Assembly: GCA_010028775.1 (NCBI GenBank)
Contig: RHAF01000046.1
Location: 1-10,080 of the forward strand
DNA length: 10,080 bases
Origin: Verrucomicrobiota bacterium
GTDB taxonomy: Bacteria; Verrucomicrobiota; Verrucomicrobiia; Methylacidiphilales; Verrucolacustridaceae
Direction: 5' to 3'
Program-made: the position numbers and the translations under genes
Notes under the pieces: generated by a model
Database searches by the model: none
What the model was told of the DNA's origin: nothing
What the model saw: the letters and a program-made list of their open reading frames with translations, nothing else
Part shown: positions 1 through 7,699 of the stretch, piece after piece
How the letters are laid out: every line of letters begins with the position of its first letter
How positions within the stretch are numbered: position 1 is the stretch's first letter

Positions 1-693
1 ATCCAGGTTTCCTGGCTGCTGGGGTTGATGCACGGCTGCCTGGCACAACTCTTTCTTCTGGTGGCAGGCAGTCTTTCGCTGGTGCTCTCCGGTTTCTGGC
101 GAAATCCTGGTCGTGCCGACGATGACTCCATGGCGCGAGCCCGGATGATCTGGTTCCTGAGCGGTGTGGCCTTTTTGCAAACCGTTTTGGGTGCGGTCAT
201 GCGACACGAGGGACCCGGCTTTCTAGCCATCCCTGATTTTCCCAGGATCTACGGATCCTGGTGGCCCGGTTTCTGGGACTCTGCAGTCCTTGGACAGATC
301 AACCAGTTTCGGGCCACCGAACTACACTGGCCCGCAACAACCTCCTCCCTGATTTTTTGCCAGATCGTGCATCGGACCCTGGGATTGATCTTGGCGATCG
401 GCATGGTGATCGGTGCCTGGTGGAGCGTGCGCTCGGCGGCCACTCCGCCATGGTGGCGCCGTGGGGTGACAGCCTGGGCTCTCTTGGCCCTCTTCCAGAT
501 GACCCTGGGCATTTCGGTGATATGGACGGGCCGCTTGCCTGAATTGGCCACGCTGCACGTTCTTTTTGGTGCGGCACTACTTCTGACCGGATGGCTTCTT
601 GGTCTGGCCTCATGGAGAAGCGCCTACCCTGAATCGGTCCGCGAGATGGTGACTTCGAATTCCGACTCAGTCCGCGAGGCGAAGGTACGATGA
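1..693 (+). CDS. ctaA: Heme A synthase (COX15/CtaA), 5'-truncated by the window edge
   Basis: Membrane enzyme that oxidises the C8 methyl of heme O to the formyl group of heme A, the cofactor of aa3-type oxidases. The frame is open from base 1, so the true start lies upstream; the TTG at 25 and ATG at 28 are internal. About 230 residues are visible, with five or so hydrophobic helices, which corresponds to the second half of a family of 300-350 residues. Three likely heme-ligand histidines are seen: His11 of the visible part in an MHGCLAQ helix start, the VHR motif encoded near 367-375, and the ATLH motif near 547-558. The paired VHR and LH helices are typical of the C-terminal four-helix half of CtaA. 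The tail is short and polar. The stop overlaps the ctaB start (ATGA), so the two are translationally coupled. The family call is secure. Confidence 0.92.
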   Translation: MQVSWLLGLMHGCLAQLFLLVAGSLSLVLSGFWRNPGRADDDSMARARMIWFLSGVAFLQTVLGAVMRHEGPGFLAIPDFPRIYGSWWPGFWDSAVLGQINQFRATELHWPATTSSLIFCQIVHRTLGLILAIGMVIGAWWSVRSAATPPWWRRGVTAWALLALFQMTLGISVIWTGRLPELATLHVLFGAALLLTGWLLGLASWRSAYPESVREMVTSNSDSVREAKVR

Positions 694-1592
694 GCACACT
701 GGAGGGAGTATCCGTTTCCGTGGGCGGGTTAGGAACCAGGGCTTGGCTCAAGGATTGGTGTGAATTAATGAAGGCCAGGCTGTCCTTACTTGTTCTTTTG
801 ACCACCCTGGTCGGTTTGTACTGTGGATCGGGAGGACAACTGGAGTTGTGGCGCACCATTTTTACCCTGGCGGGAACCTCGCTGGTGGCCGCCGCGGCGG
901 CGGTGCTGAACGAATGGATCGAGAGGGATTTGGATGCAAAAATGAATCGCACGGCGCAGCGACCCCTGCCTGCTGGAAGAGTCAGTCCGGATGAGGCCTT
1001 GGTGGGTGGAGCCGGCATGGCGGGAATCGGGTTGGCGATTCTTTACTTCGGCGTGAATGCCCCGGTGGCTTTTTTGGCGGGCGTGACGGTGGCCCTCTAT
1101 CTCTTTGTCTACACCCCGATGAAAAAATGGACCGCCTTAAACACCCTGGTGGGAGCCGTTCCGGGGGCCATTCCACCCCTGATTGGCTTTGTTGCGGGCA
1201 GGGGAAATTTGGGCATTGAGGGATGGGCCTTGTTCTCGATTCTTTTTCTCTGGCAAATACCCCACTTCCTGGCGATTGCCTGGCGTCACCGGGAAGATTA
1301 CCGCCGCGCCGGATTCCGAATGCTCCCTTGTCATGATGAGCGGGGAAGGGTGACCGGCCTGGTGGCCTTGGTCTATTGCCTGGCGCTATTGGCCGCCTCC
1401 CTTTGGCCGGTATATCTGAGGTCGGCCGGCATGATCTATGGTTGGGGTGCGCTGGCGTTGGGAACCGGCTTTGCATTTCTGGCGGCGGGCTTTGCATGGA
1501 GGCCGGGACTTGCCTCGGCACGCACCCTCTTTCTGGGATCACTGGTCTATCTGCCCGTGGTTTTGATTCTGCTGGTCGGAGATAGAAAATAG
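690..1592 (+). CDS. ctaB: Protoheme IX farnesyltransferase (heme O synthase)
   Basis: UbiA-family membrane prenyltransferase that adds a farnesyl group to heme B to give heme O, the substrate of CtaA. At 300 residues it is full length. The first prenyl-diphosphate motif is at residues 74-93: Asn74, Glu78, Asp80, Asp82, then Met-Asn-Arg-Thr and Arg-Pro-Leu-Pro. The usual first Asp of the N-x3-D pattern is Glu here. The YTPMKKWT segment (141-148) and the NTLVGAVPGAIPPLIG segment follow, then WQIPHF (188-193) and the second motif DYRRAGFRMLP (203-213), all hallmarks of CtaB/COX10. About eight or nine membrane helices are expected. The ATG lies in the ATGA overlap with ctaA and has a short AAGG four bases upstream. 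A small membrane peptide gene starts three bases after the stop, consistent with one operon. Confidence 0.96.
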   Translation: MSTLEGVSVSVGGLGTRAWLKDWCELMKARLSLLVLLTTLVGLYCGSGGQLELWRTIFTLAGTSLVAAAAAVLNEWIERDLDAKMNRTAQRPLPAGRVSPDEALVGGAGMAGIGLAILYFGVNAPVAFLAGVTVALYLFVYTPMKKWTALNTLVGAVPGAIPPLIGFVAGRGNLGIEGWALFSILFLWQIPHFLAIAWRHREDYRRAGFRMLPCHDERGRVTGLVALVYCLALLAASLWPVYLRSAGMIYGWGALALGTGFAFLAAGFAWRPGLASARTLFLGSLVYLPVVLILLVGDRK

Positions 1593-1594
1593 AT

Positions 1595-1711
1595 ATGACA
1601 CCCCTGAGAAAATCGAACCTGATCCTGGTTACAATCTTGGTGATAGCCACTCTTGCGATGACGGGCTTCTGGATCTATTTCATCATCGCCAAGGAGCCTA
1701 TCCGCCCCTAA
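1595..1711 (+). CDS. 38-residue single-helix membrane peptide in the cytochrome oxidase operon
   Basis: A short ORF with ATG at 1595 and TAA at 1709-1711, filling the gap between ctaB and the subunit III gene. The product begins MTPLRKSNLILV, has one hydrophobic helix (about residues 9-32) and ends in a short polar tail with Lys, Glu and Arg. The basic N-terminus before the helix suggests N-in, C-out topology. A GGAGA at 1578-1582 is a possible ribosome site, though 12 bases away is long. Start, stop, hydrophobic composition and tight packing in the operon support a real gene. The N-terminal MTP-R-x-NL pattern and the position recall the cytochrome oxidase small assembly proteins annotated in some proteobacterial cox operons. 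That resemblance is from memory and unverified. It could also be a small oxidase subunit. Confidence 0.6.
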   Translation: MTPLRKSNLILVTILVIATLAMTGFWIYFIIAKEPIRP

Positions 1712-1723
1712 ATCGGAATTCAC

Positions 1724-2377
1724 ATGAGCACCGCCACGCTGACCTCTCCAGGCCACCTCCCCGCATCCGCCGGTGGCCCGCGGTTCACTCTCCCAAAATT
1801 CGGCATGCTCGTGTTTCTGGCCTCGGAAGCGATGCTCTTTGCCGGCCTCATTGGGGGATATATCGTTTTGCGCCTCGCCCAGGGGCCTGGCAACTGGCCC
1901 CCTCCGGGGGCTCCGGAAATCGGCGTTCGCATTCCCCCCACGTTCCTCAACTGGGTCATGATCGCCAACACGATCATCCTGCTCTCCAGCAGTCTGACTT
2001 TTCATTGGGGAGAAGTGAGGATGCGCAAGGGGGGTAGCGGACTGATCGGCTACGGACTGACCGCCCTGCTGGGGGCTTTCTTTCTCGGTGTGCAGGCATG
2101 GGAGTGGCACCACCTCAAGGAGGAGGGAATGTGGTTTGATTCCTATGGGACCTACGGCTCCTGCTTCTTCACCATGACCGGGTTCCACGGGCTCCACGTG
2201 TTTCTCGGCCTTCTGGGTGTTCTTTGGGCCACCGCCCGGGCGGGCCTCCGCCAGATGAAGCTGTTTTCGGGACAAGCTCCCAATCCGTCCCACACCTTTG
2301 AGGAATTGACCGGTTATTACTGGCACTTCGTCGATGTGGTCTGGATCTTCCTCTATTCCATCCTCTACGTGCTCTAA
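1724..2377 (+). CDS. coxC: Cytochrome c oxidase subunit III
   Basis: Membrane subunit of the heme-copper oxidase. It carries no metal centre but stabilises the catalytic subunit I and its proton uptake. At 217 residues it is the shorter, five-helix form of the family. Family features seen: KFGMLVFLASEAMLF (residues 25-39) with conserved Glu35; the helix ending in WEWHHLKEEG (126-135); FTMTGFHGLHVFLG (149-162) with His155 and His158; and YYWHFVDVVWIFLYSILYVL as the C-terminal helix, where WHFVD is the standard ending. The start is ATG at 1724, with CGGAA at 1714-1718 as a weak ribosome site. It is the last gene of the plus-strand operon; subunits I and II presumably lie upstream of the window. 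Assignment to the cytochrome c rather than quinol branch is inferred from the neighbouring heme A genes. Confidence 0.93.
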   Translation: MSTATLTSPGHLPASAGGPRFTLPKFGMLVFLASEAMLFAGLIGGYIVLRLAQGPGNWPPPGAPEIGVRIPPTFLNWVMIANTIILLSSSLTFHWGEVRMRKGGSGLIGYGLTALLGAFFLGVQAWEWHHLKEEGMWFDSYGTYGSCFFTMTGFHGLHVFLGLLGVLWATARAGLRQMKLFSGQAPNPSHTFEELTGYYWHFVDVVWIFLYSILYVL

Positions 2378-2396
2378 CCGGGGGTGCTCGCCCCGG
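2378..2396. terminator. GC-rich hairpin between convergent genes, possible terminator
   Basis: Directly after the subunit III stop, CCGGGG at 2378-2383 can pair with CCCCGG at 2391-2396 around a seven-base loop. The genes on either side converge, and the hairpin would form in both transcripts. There is no T run on either strand, so this is not a textbook intrinsic terminator. Call based on position and stem only. Confidence 0.3.
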
Positions 2397-2410
2397 GGAG
2401 GGGGTAAGGT

Positions 2411-3052
2411 TCAGGCGTTCTTCAGAAAAGAGGCGATGACGTTTCCCAGGCTTACCGGATCCGGGCAGGGCGTGGGGTCTCCTTGGGAGGGAACGAAAAG
2501 GTAGCCCTCGCCGTGGGCCGGACCGTTGAGAATGCAGGCGTCCGTGCGGCAGTCCGAGATTTGGCTGCGTGCGGAATCGACGGCCTCAGCCTTGGATCCT
2601 TCGGCTTCCCATTTCCATCCTATAATTTTTGTTTGCCGGGCGAGGGTGCGGATGCGGTTGAGGATCCGGGGGGCGGGTTTTAACTCCAAACGGATTCCGG
2701 GAAGGTGGCCTGGCCATTTTTGACGGGAAAGCTTGTGGCCGGCCAGATCCGTGGCGACAGCCAGGTCGTAGTCGGGAAGGGCGGCCGGCAGGAGAATGGC
2801 GGAGTAGGTGGAAAGCGGGTTTCTTTGCAGGAGTTTTTCCAGGTCGTGGACGGTCTGGAACCTTTCCGAGGAATGCAGCCCGGTGGGAAGGGGATGGGTG
2901 GAGGCGGTTCCGTACCACAGGGTGATATGAAGGCCGTGTTTGCGCAGTGTTTCCGCCAGGCAGACTCCGGTGCGACCAGTGGAGGTGTTGGTCAGCACGC
3001 GCGCTCGGTCCAAGGCAACCGAAGCTGGACCGGCGATGAGGAGGACTTCCAC
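2411..3052 (-). CDS. Stand-alone phosphopantothenoylcysteine synthetase-like protein (CoaB/DFP C-terminal family)
   Basis: 213 residues resembling the CoaB half of Dfp, the enzyme that ligates cysteine to 4'-phosphopantothenate in coenzyme A synthesis. Seen: LLIAGPASVALDRARVLTN (residues 4-22), matching the family's nucleotide-binding opening; the TNTSTGRTG loop (21-29) for the usual SNxSSGKMG; PAALPDYDL (89-97) for AAVADY; GHKLSRQK for the EKIKK region; and a LELKPAPRIL segment (122-131) for the family's L-L-x-x-xPDIL. There is no flavoprotein (CoaC) half. The basic Lys motif before the final Asp-x-x-x-x-Asn strand is replaced by ARSQISDCRTD (161-171), without a Lys. The only in-frame start after the upstream TAG is GTG at 3052. 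Product may be a working split CoaB, or a diverged paralogue of changed function. No operon partner on this strand. Confidence 0.72.
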   Translation of the reverse strand: MEVLLIAGPASVALDRARVLTNTSTGRTGVCLAETLRKHGLHITLWYGTASTHPLPTGLHSSERFQTVHDLEKLLQRNPLSTYSAILLPAALPDYDLAVATDLAGHKLSRQKWPGHLPGIRLELKPAPRILNRIRTLARQTKIIGWKWEAEGSKAEAVDSARSQISDCRTDACILNGPAHGEGYLFVPSQGDPTPCPDPVSLGNVIASFLKNA

Positions 3053-3094
3053 CTGATGACTCTACGGCATCCGCCTGTCGGGGAAAACATCAGG
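3052..3094 (-). promoter_or_regulatory. Inverted repeat in the leader of the CoaB-like gene
   Basis: CCTGATG at 3052-3058 and its exact complement CATCAGG at 3088-3094 flank 29 bases in the gap between two divergent genes. In the minus-strand transcript the second arm ends on the first base of the GTG start, so a fold could hide the start. The loop also contains a small GGC/GCC stem. It could equally be a chance repeat. Confidence 0.25.
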
Positions 3095-3137
3095 CTTGCG
3101 CCGGAGGGGTGAAACGCCGAAACCGATAGGTGAGCTC

Positions 3138-3872
3138 ATGACCTATCTTGGTTTTCACCTCACTTTCAACCTCCCCCTCCTGACCGTCCTTTTCTTCCTC
3201 TCCGGGAGGGGGATTTGGCCGATGGAGATGGTTTTGGTGATGGCCGGCGTTCTGGGGATCGTGGTGGCTTTCACCTCCCCGTGGGATAATTGGGCTGTCT
3301 GGAAAGGAATCTGGGACTTTCCCAACGAGCGGGTGCGCTTTCGGATCGGACGTCTACCGGTGGAGGAATACGCGTTTTTCATCATTCAATCCCTGGAGGT
3401 GATGTGGCTGAGCTGGATTTTGCTCCGGTGGGTTGAGCCACCGCATGGGGCGCCCCAACCTCGCTGGATCGGCGAATCGCAGGTGTTGCGCCAGATCGGC
3501 TTTCTCTTTGTCGTTTGGGCGGCGGTTGGGGTGGCACTGAAACAGTGGCCGGAGCGTGAGCGACGGATTCATTATGCGTGGCATCTGCTTTTTTGGTTTC
3601 TTCCGGTGGTGGCCCTGCAGTGGATGGTCGCTGGCCCCATGCTTCGCGCCTATTCCTTTCATGTCTGGGTTCCCACTCTCGGCATTGGGACTTATCTCTG
3701 CCTGGCGGACTGGTACGCTATCCGGCAGGGAATCTGGTTTTTTGACCCACGCCAGATCACCGGGATCAAAATCGGCGGGATTATGCCCTGGGAGGAAGCG
3801 GCCTTCTTTTACATCACCAGCCTGCTTGTCGCTCAGACCTTTCTGATTCTTCTGCCTGCGGGATTGCGATGA
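3138..3872 (+). CDS. crtYcd: Lycopene cyclase, fused CrtYc-CrtYd type
   Basis: Integral membrane enzyme that cyclises the ends of lycopene, normally to beta-carotene rings. The 244 residues contain two copies of the family repeat. Copy one is PWDNWAVWKGIWDF then RFRIGRLPVEEYAFF (residues 48-81). Copy two is LADWYAIRQGIWFF then GIKIGGIMPWEEAAFF (189-224). The conserved double Glu (77-78 and 219-220) in each is expected to be part of the active site. In many actinobacteria these halves are separate small proteins (CrtYc, CrtYd); here they are joined, as in archaeal and some bacterial forms. Six to seven helices are likely. I chose ATG 3138 because AGGTGAG at 3128-3134 precedes it and the protein then opens with MTYLGFHLTF, the usual beginning; an upstream ATG at 3096 adds only a polar extension. 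No other carotenoid gene lies in the window. Product ring type (beta or other) cannot be read from sequence. Confidence 0.9.
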   Translation: MTYLGFHLTFNLPLLTVLFFLSGRGIWPMEMVLVMAGVLGIVVAFTSPWDNWAVWKGIWDFPNERVRFRIGRLPVEEYAFFIIQSLEVMWLSWILLRWVEPPHGAPQPRWIGESQVLRQIGFLFVVWAAVGVALKQWPERERRIHYAWHLLFWFLPVVALQWMVAGPMLRAYSFHVWVPTLGIGTYLCLADWYAIRQGIWFFDPRQITGIKIGGIMPWEEAAFFYITSLLVAQTFLILLPAGLR

Positions 3873-3876
3873 TCCA

Positions 3877-3890
3877 TCCGCTAGGGCGGA
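3877..3890. terminator. Small hairpin between convergent genes
   Basis: TCCGC (3877-3881) and GCGGA (3886-3890) form a five-base stem with a TAGG loop in the 28-base gap between two convergent stops. No T run follows on either strand. A weak candidate for a bidirectional transcription end. Confidence 0.22.
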
Positions 3891-3900
3891 GGCTTCTCAG

Positions 3901-4476
<576 letters not shown>

Positions 4477-4477
4477 C

Positions 4478-6871
4478 TTATTTGACCACCGACCCTTTGC
4501 CCGGCTCTTTGTCCTTGGCGATCGTGGAATTCTTCAGCGCCGACTGGATGTTCAGCCAGTCCGACATGATGTGAAGCGCCTCCTTTAATTCGATGCTTTC
4601 AGTGAGGTCGACTGCATCGGTGACACCCTCGGATTCGGAATCGGCGGAGTCTTCCAAGGCGGGCTTTTTCTTCTTCGGGTCCTTATCGGAAAGGATCACA
4701 CCCTTCTTGGCGTCGATCATCAGCCGGGCCACGGGCTTGGAAAGTTTGTTGATCTCGTCCTCAATTTTCTTTCTTTCCTCGTTACGCTGGTCCTCAAGTT
4801 GTTTTTCCGCCAGACGGGAGGATTCGTTAAGGGAAATGGTGCCTGATTCCAGCCGGGCCCGAATCTTATCGATATCCTTTTGCAGGAAGTCCATGTCCTT
4901 GTCCGCTGCCAGGCGCTCCTTGGATTTCTCCCCAAGGATGACCCGAAGGGAGGGATCGATCGCCAGGGATTCAAATCGGCTCGGTCCGATCTCGTCCCAG
5001 GGCAGGGCGTTGGGTAAATCGGATTCCCCAATCTTCATATAGTCCAAGGGTGAGGGGATGGAGATGTCCGGTATGACGCCGCGGTTTTGGGTGGAGTGGC
5101 CGTTGGGTAGGTAGAATTTCTGGATCGTGAGTTTCATTGCGCCGGCCTGGGGTTGGGAATGATCAGCCTTCTGGAGGAAGCGGCCCAACTCCACCACCGC
5201 CTGCACCGTTCCCTTGCCGTGGGTGCTTTTCTCGCCGACGACCAGTGCGCGGCCGTAGTTTTGAAGGGCACCGGCGGTGATTTCCGAGGCCGATGCGCTG
5301 CGGCGGCCGGTCAGAACCATCAGCGGACCCTGGTAAATTTCCCCGGGGTTGTCGTCGGTTCTTTGGATGACTGTTCCCTTGCTGTCCTTGACCTGCACCA
5401 CCGGTCCCTGATCAATGAAGAGGCCCGTCAGGGCCACTGCCTCATCCAGCAGGCCGCCGCCATTTTTTCGTAGATCAAGAATTACCCCGTCCACCTGGGC
5501 CTGGTTTAGCTTTTTCAGGAGAGTCTCCACATCCTGCGAGGTGGAGTTTGGGGTCGCACCGTTGCCGCTTTTGGATGAGTCCGCTCCACCGACTTCCCCG
5601 TAAAAGCTGGGAAGATCGATGACCCCGATTCTCCAGGCGTCAGGTTTGGGATTCGGAATAGGTAGTTTGGGGCTTGCGTCCGACGTTGTTGCACCCGAGG
5701 AGAATCGATCCTTCAACTGGGCCCACCAGTTGTCGCTAGCTTTCTGTGTCTCGGAAGAGGAATTCTTTTCCGGGAGATCGGAGGCGCCAAGCGCGGTTCT
5801 TGGGATGTCAAAGATGGAGGCGCTGGCCTGTTGGGCGGCCAGTTTAACCTCGTCACGCGTGATTTGGATCTCCCTCTGTTCTCCCGCGCTACTGCCCGAT
5901 GGATTGACCTGCAGTCGGACAATGGTTTTTTTGGGGCCCCGGATCTTCTTCACCGCATTGCGCAGTTTCATGTCGACAATGTCCTCGAAGGGTCCGTCAC
6001 CTTGGGCCACACCGATGATCTTGTCGCCCACCTTGAGGCGTCCGTCGAGGTCAGCCGGTCCGCCCGGGACCAACTCCTTGATCACGCAGTAGCCGTCCTC
6101 CGAGGCTAGCACGGCCCCGATCCCGCAGAGGGCCAGTTTGATGCCGATGGAGAAATCCTCAAGGGTGGACGGGCTCATATAGCTTGAATGGGGGTCGTAA
6201 AGGCTGGCCAGGGCGGTGAGATACATCTGGGAGATTTCCTCGTTGTCATAGTCCTCCAAGTTTTTTACCAAGCGGTCATATCTCTTGGTCACCACGGCGA
6301 GGGGATCGTCGGAAGCTTTGGGCTTATCCTTGGCGGGCTTCTTCTGGGTGATCAACTTCTCCCGCAGGAGATCGAATTTGAGGCGTCGTTCCCAAAGTTC
6401 ATCGGCGGCCGCCTGGTCGGCAGGCCAACCCACCTTGGAGCGATCCAATTCGTAGCTTTGCTCGGAGGAGAAATCGAAAGGAAGGGCAAGGCGTTTCTTG
6501 ATCCAGTCCAAACGGGCGCGGACCCGCTCATTGAATCCGGCAAAGATTTCAAAAGCGGGGGTGATGTTGCCTGACTGGGTGAGTTGGGCCATTTGAGGTG
6601 CGTACGTGTCCTGGTAAGCCTTCAGGTCGGAGTTCAGGAAGAAGGCGTGATTGTAGTCCAGGGCCTCCATGTAATTTTTGATCCAATTACGGGCCCGCTC
6701 TTCCGTCAGGGGGCGCCCGGAAAAGTGGTGGTCCTGCAGAAGTTTTTGAACCAGAAACGCGGTAGGCTCGGCAGTTCCCTTTTGCTTAGGAACATCCGCG
6801 AGGGCGGAAGAGATAAGCAGGAGGCCAACCGTTAACCATCTCAATGAATTGGCTCCTTGTGCTTTAAACAT
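4478..6871 (-). CDS. prc: Carboxy-terminal (tail-specific) processing protease, S41A family
   Basis: Periplasmic serine protease that degrades or trims proteins from their C-terminus. With ATG 6871 the protein has 797 residues and a clean signal peptide: Arg11, hydrophobic WLTVGLLLISS, cleavage after ALA-25. The longer start at 6928 would bury this behind 19 residues of AT-rich sequence, so I reject it. Order: helical N-terminal Tsp domain (about 35-240) with ALDYNHAFFL; PDZ domain (about 240-325); S41 core from about 412; catalytic Ser527 in SASASEI; Lys553 in THGKGTVQ; charged coiled-coil-like stretch (650-715); acidic then basic tail. E. coli Prc has 682 residues; the extra length includes a Ser-rich insert (about 350-410) between PDZ and core. 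The Asp of the E. coli QDYGRA motif is Asn538 here. First gene of a unit with the thioredoxin-like gene. Cellular targets unknown. Confidence 0.94.
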   Translation of the reverse strand: MFKAQGANSLRWLTVGLLLISSALADVPKQKGTAEPTAFLVQKLLQDHHFSGRPLTEERARNWIKNYMEALDYNHAFFLNSDLKAYQDTYAPQMAQLTQSGNITPAFEIFAGFNERVRARLDWIKKRLALPFDFSSEQSYELDRSKVGWPADQAAADELWERRLKFDLLREKLITQKKPAKDKPKASDDPLAVVTKRYDRLVKNLEDYDNEEISQMYLTALASLYDPHSSYMSPSTLEDFSIGIKLALCGIGAVLASEDGYCVIKELVPGGPADLDGRLKVGDKIIGVAQGDGPFEDIVDMKLRNAVKKIRGPKKTIVRLQVNPSGSSAGEQREIQITRDEVKLAAQQASASIFDIPRTALGASDLPEKNSSSETQKASDNWWAQLKDRFSSGATTSDASPKLPIPNPKPDAWRIGVIDLPSFYGEVGGADSSKSGNGATPNSTSQDVETLLKKLNQAQVDGVILDLRKNGGGLLDEAVALTGLFIDQGPVVQVKDSKGTVIQRTDDNPGEIYQGPLMVLTGRRSASASEITAGALQNYGRALVVGEKSTHGKGTVQAVVELGRFLQKADHSQPQAGAMKLTIQKFYLPNGHSTQNRGVIPDISIPSPLDYMKIGESDLPNALPWDEIGPSRFESLAIDPSLRVILGEKSKERLAADKDMDFLQKDIDKIRARLESGTISLNESSRLAEKQLEDQRNEERKKIEDEINKLSKPVARLMIDAKKGVILSDKDPKKKKPALEDSADSESEGVTDAVDLTESIELKEALHIMSDWLNIQSALKNSTIAKDKEPGKGSVVK

Positions 6872-6985
6872 AGATGGAAGATAGCCCAACTTTACATTGA
6901 TGCACTTTAAATGAATAAAATTATCCATAAAGTAAGTTCAAGTTATTTATTCACAAGTGGTTGAAAGACAATGTTCTACAGAACT
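6872..6985 (-). promoter_or_regulatory. AT-rich gap, likely promoter region of the protease gene
   Basis: 114 bases between the LytTR regulator stop and the protease start, clearly richer in A+T than the flanking genes. Read on the minus strand it holds TTGAAC, TTGTGA, GATAAT and TTTTATT elements, but no pair with good 16-18 base spacing stands out, so I give no exact -35/-10. A short palindrome GTTCTACAGAAC at 6973-6984 sits just after the regulator stop; without a T run it is a poor terminator. No strong ribosome site precedes ATG 6871. Confidence 0.4.
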
Positions 6986-7699
6986 TTAAAACAGCAATTC
7001 AAGCTGCTGCTGGACGTCCTTTTGCAGGCGCTTGGAGACCAGAAAAACAGCCCCGCATTTCAGTATTATCTCAAGATGCCCTTTGGGGTTGCGTTTCCAG
7101 GACTTGATTTGATGTCGGGCCACGATATGTCCCCGGGAAATTTCCAGCGTGTATCCCGGAGGAAGCTTGTCCCGAAAAGACTGGAAGGTGGATCGGATCA
7201 ATCCCTTGCCTTCGGTGGTGCAAACCTCGACATAATTTTCGCTGGATCGAACCCAAAAAAGGTTGGCGAGGGGGATCTGCGAGGTTTGTCCATTAATCTC
7301 GAGAGAAACCCCCGTGTTATCCCTGATTGAGCGGAGAAAAATTTGGTCACGGGCGCGGAGAAGGGCGGTTCTTAGGCGATTTTCTTCCACCGGTTTGAGG
7401 ATGTAGTCGGCAAGATTCTTGGCAAAAGCAGTTGCCGCATGCTGGGGAAAGGCCGTGACCGCAACCACTGCGGGCGCGGTTTCAATTGAGTCAAGAACGC
7501 GATACCCGTCAATGTCGGCAAGATTCAGGTCGAGCAAGACGAGATCGGGTTTGTTTGTGTTGATCATCTGAATCGCCTCTTTTGCGGTGCCGGCCTCCCC
7601 CACTAATTCAACCTGGGCTGTCTTTTGCAGCATATCGGCCAGATCGCGCCGGACGTAGGGTTCGTCCTCGACCAAGATGGTGCGTAGAGGTTTTCTCAT
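6986..7699 (-). CDS. LytTR-family response regulator
   Basis: 237-residue DNA-binding response regulator of the LytR/AlgR class. The receiver domain (about 6-120) has Glu11-Asp12 in LVEDEP, the phosphorylation site Asp57 in PDLVLLDLNL, Thr82 in VAVTAF and Lys102 in YILKPVE, so it should be phosphorylatable. The LytTR domain (about 128-235) shows IPLANLFWVRSSENYVEV, then TLEISRGHIVARHQI and GAVFLVSKRLQKDV, the beta-rich fold that contacts tandem direct repeats in DNA. It overlaps the kinase gene upstream by four bases (ATGA), with AGGT a few bases before its ATG, which strongly implies that the two form a cognate pair. The likely target is the repeat pair upstream of the kinase gene (9498-9530). 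What it controls beyond that cannot be read here. Confidence 0.94.
   Translation of the reverse strand: MRKPLRTILVEDEPYVRRDLADMLQKTAQVELVGEAGTAKEAIQMINTNKPDLVLLDLNLADIDGYRVLDSIETAPAVVAVTAFPQHAATAFAKNLADYILKPVEENRLRTALLRARDQIFLRSIRDNTGVSLEINGQTSQIPLANLFWVRSSENYVEVCTTEGKGLIRSTFQSFRDKLPPGYTLEISRGHIVARHQIKSWKRNPKGHLEIILKCGAVFLVSKRLQKDVQQQLELLF

Noticed and set aside
299..1018. Long open frame on the minus strand across ctaA and ctaB
   Set aside because: It is antisense to two genes with clear family motifs, and its product is low in hydrophobic pattern, rich in Pro, Ser and Arg, and resembles no family I know.
982..2326. Minus-strand open frames across ctaB, the small peptide gene and subunit III
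   Set aside because: They are shadows of GC-rich coding sequence; no ribosome site and no recognisable motif.
2705..3112. Plus-strand frame opposite the CoaB-like gene
   Set aside because: Gly-rich composition without motifs; the opposite strand carries a recognisable CoaB-like fold pattern.
3096..3137. Upstream ATG extending the lycopene cyclase by 14 residues
   Set aside because: The added residues are polar and Arg/Pro-rich, while ATG 3138 has AGGTGAG before it and begins with the usual membrane helix.
6872..6928. Longer start for the protease, 19 residues upstream
   Set aside because: It would place an AT-rich stretch ahead of a clear signal peptide and has no better ribosome site.
6973..6984. 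Palindrome GTTCTACAGAAC as a terminator of the regulator gene
   Set aside because: The loop is too small for the full stem and no T run follows.
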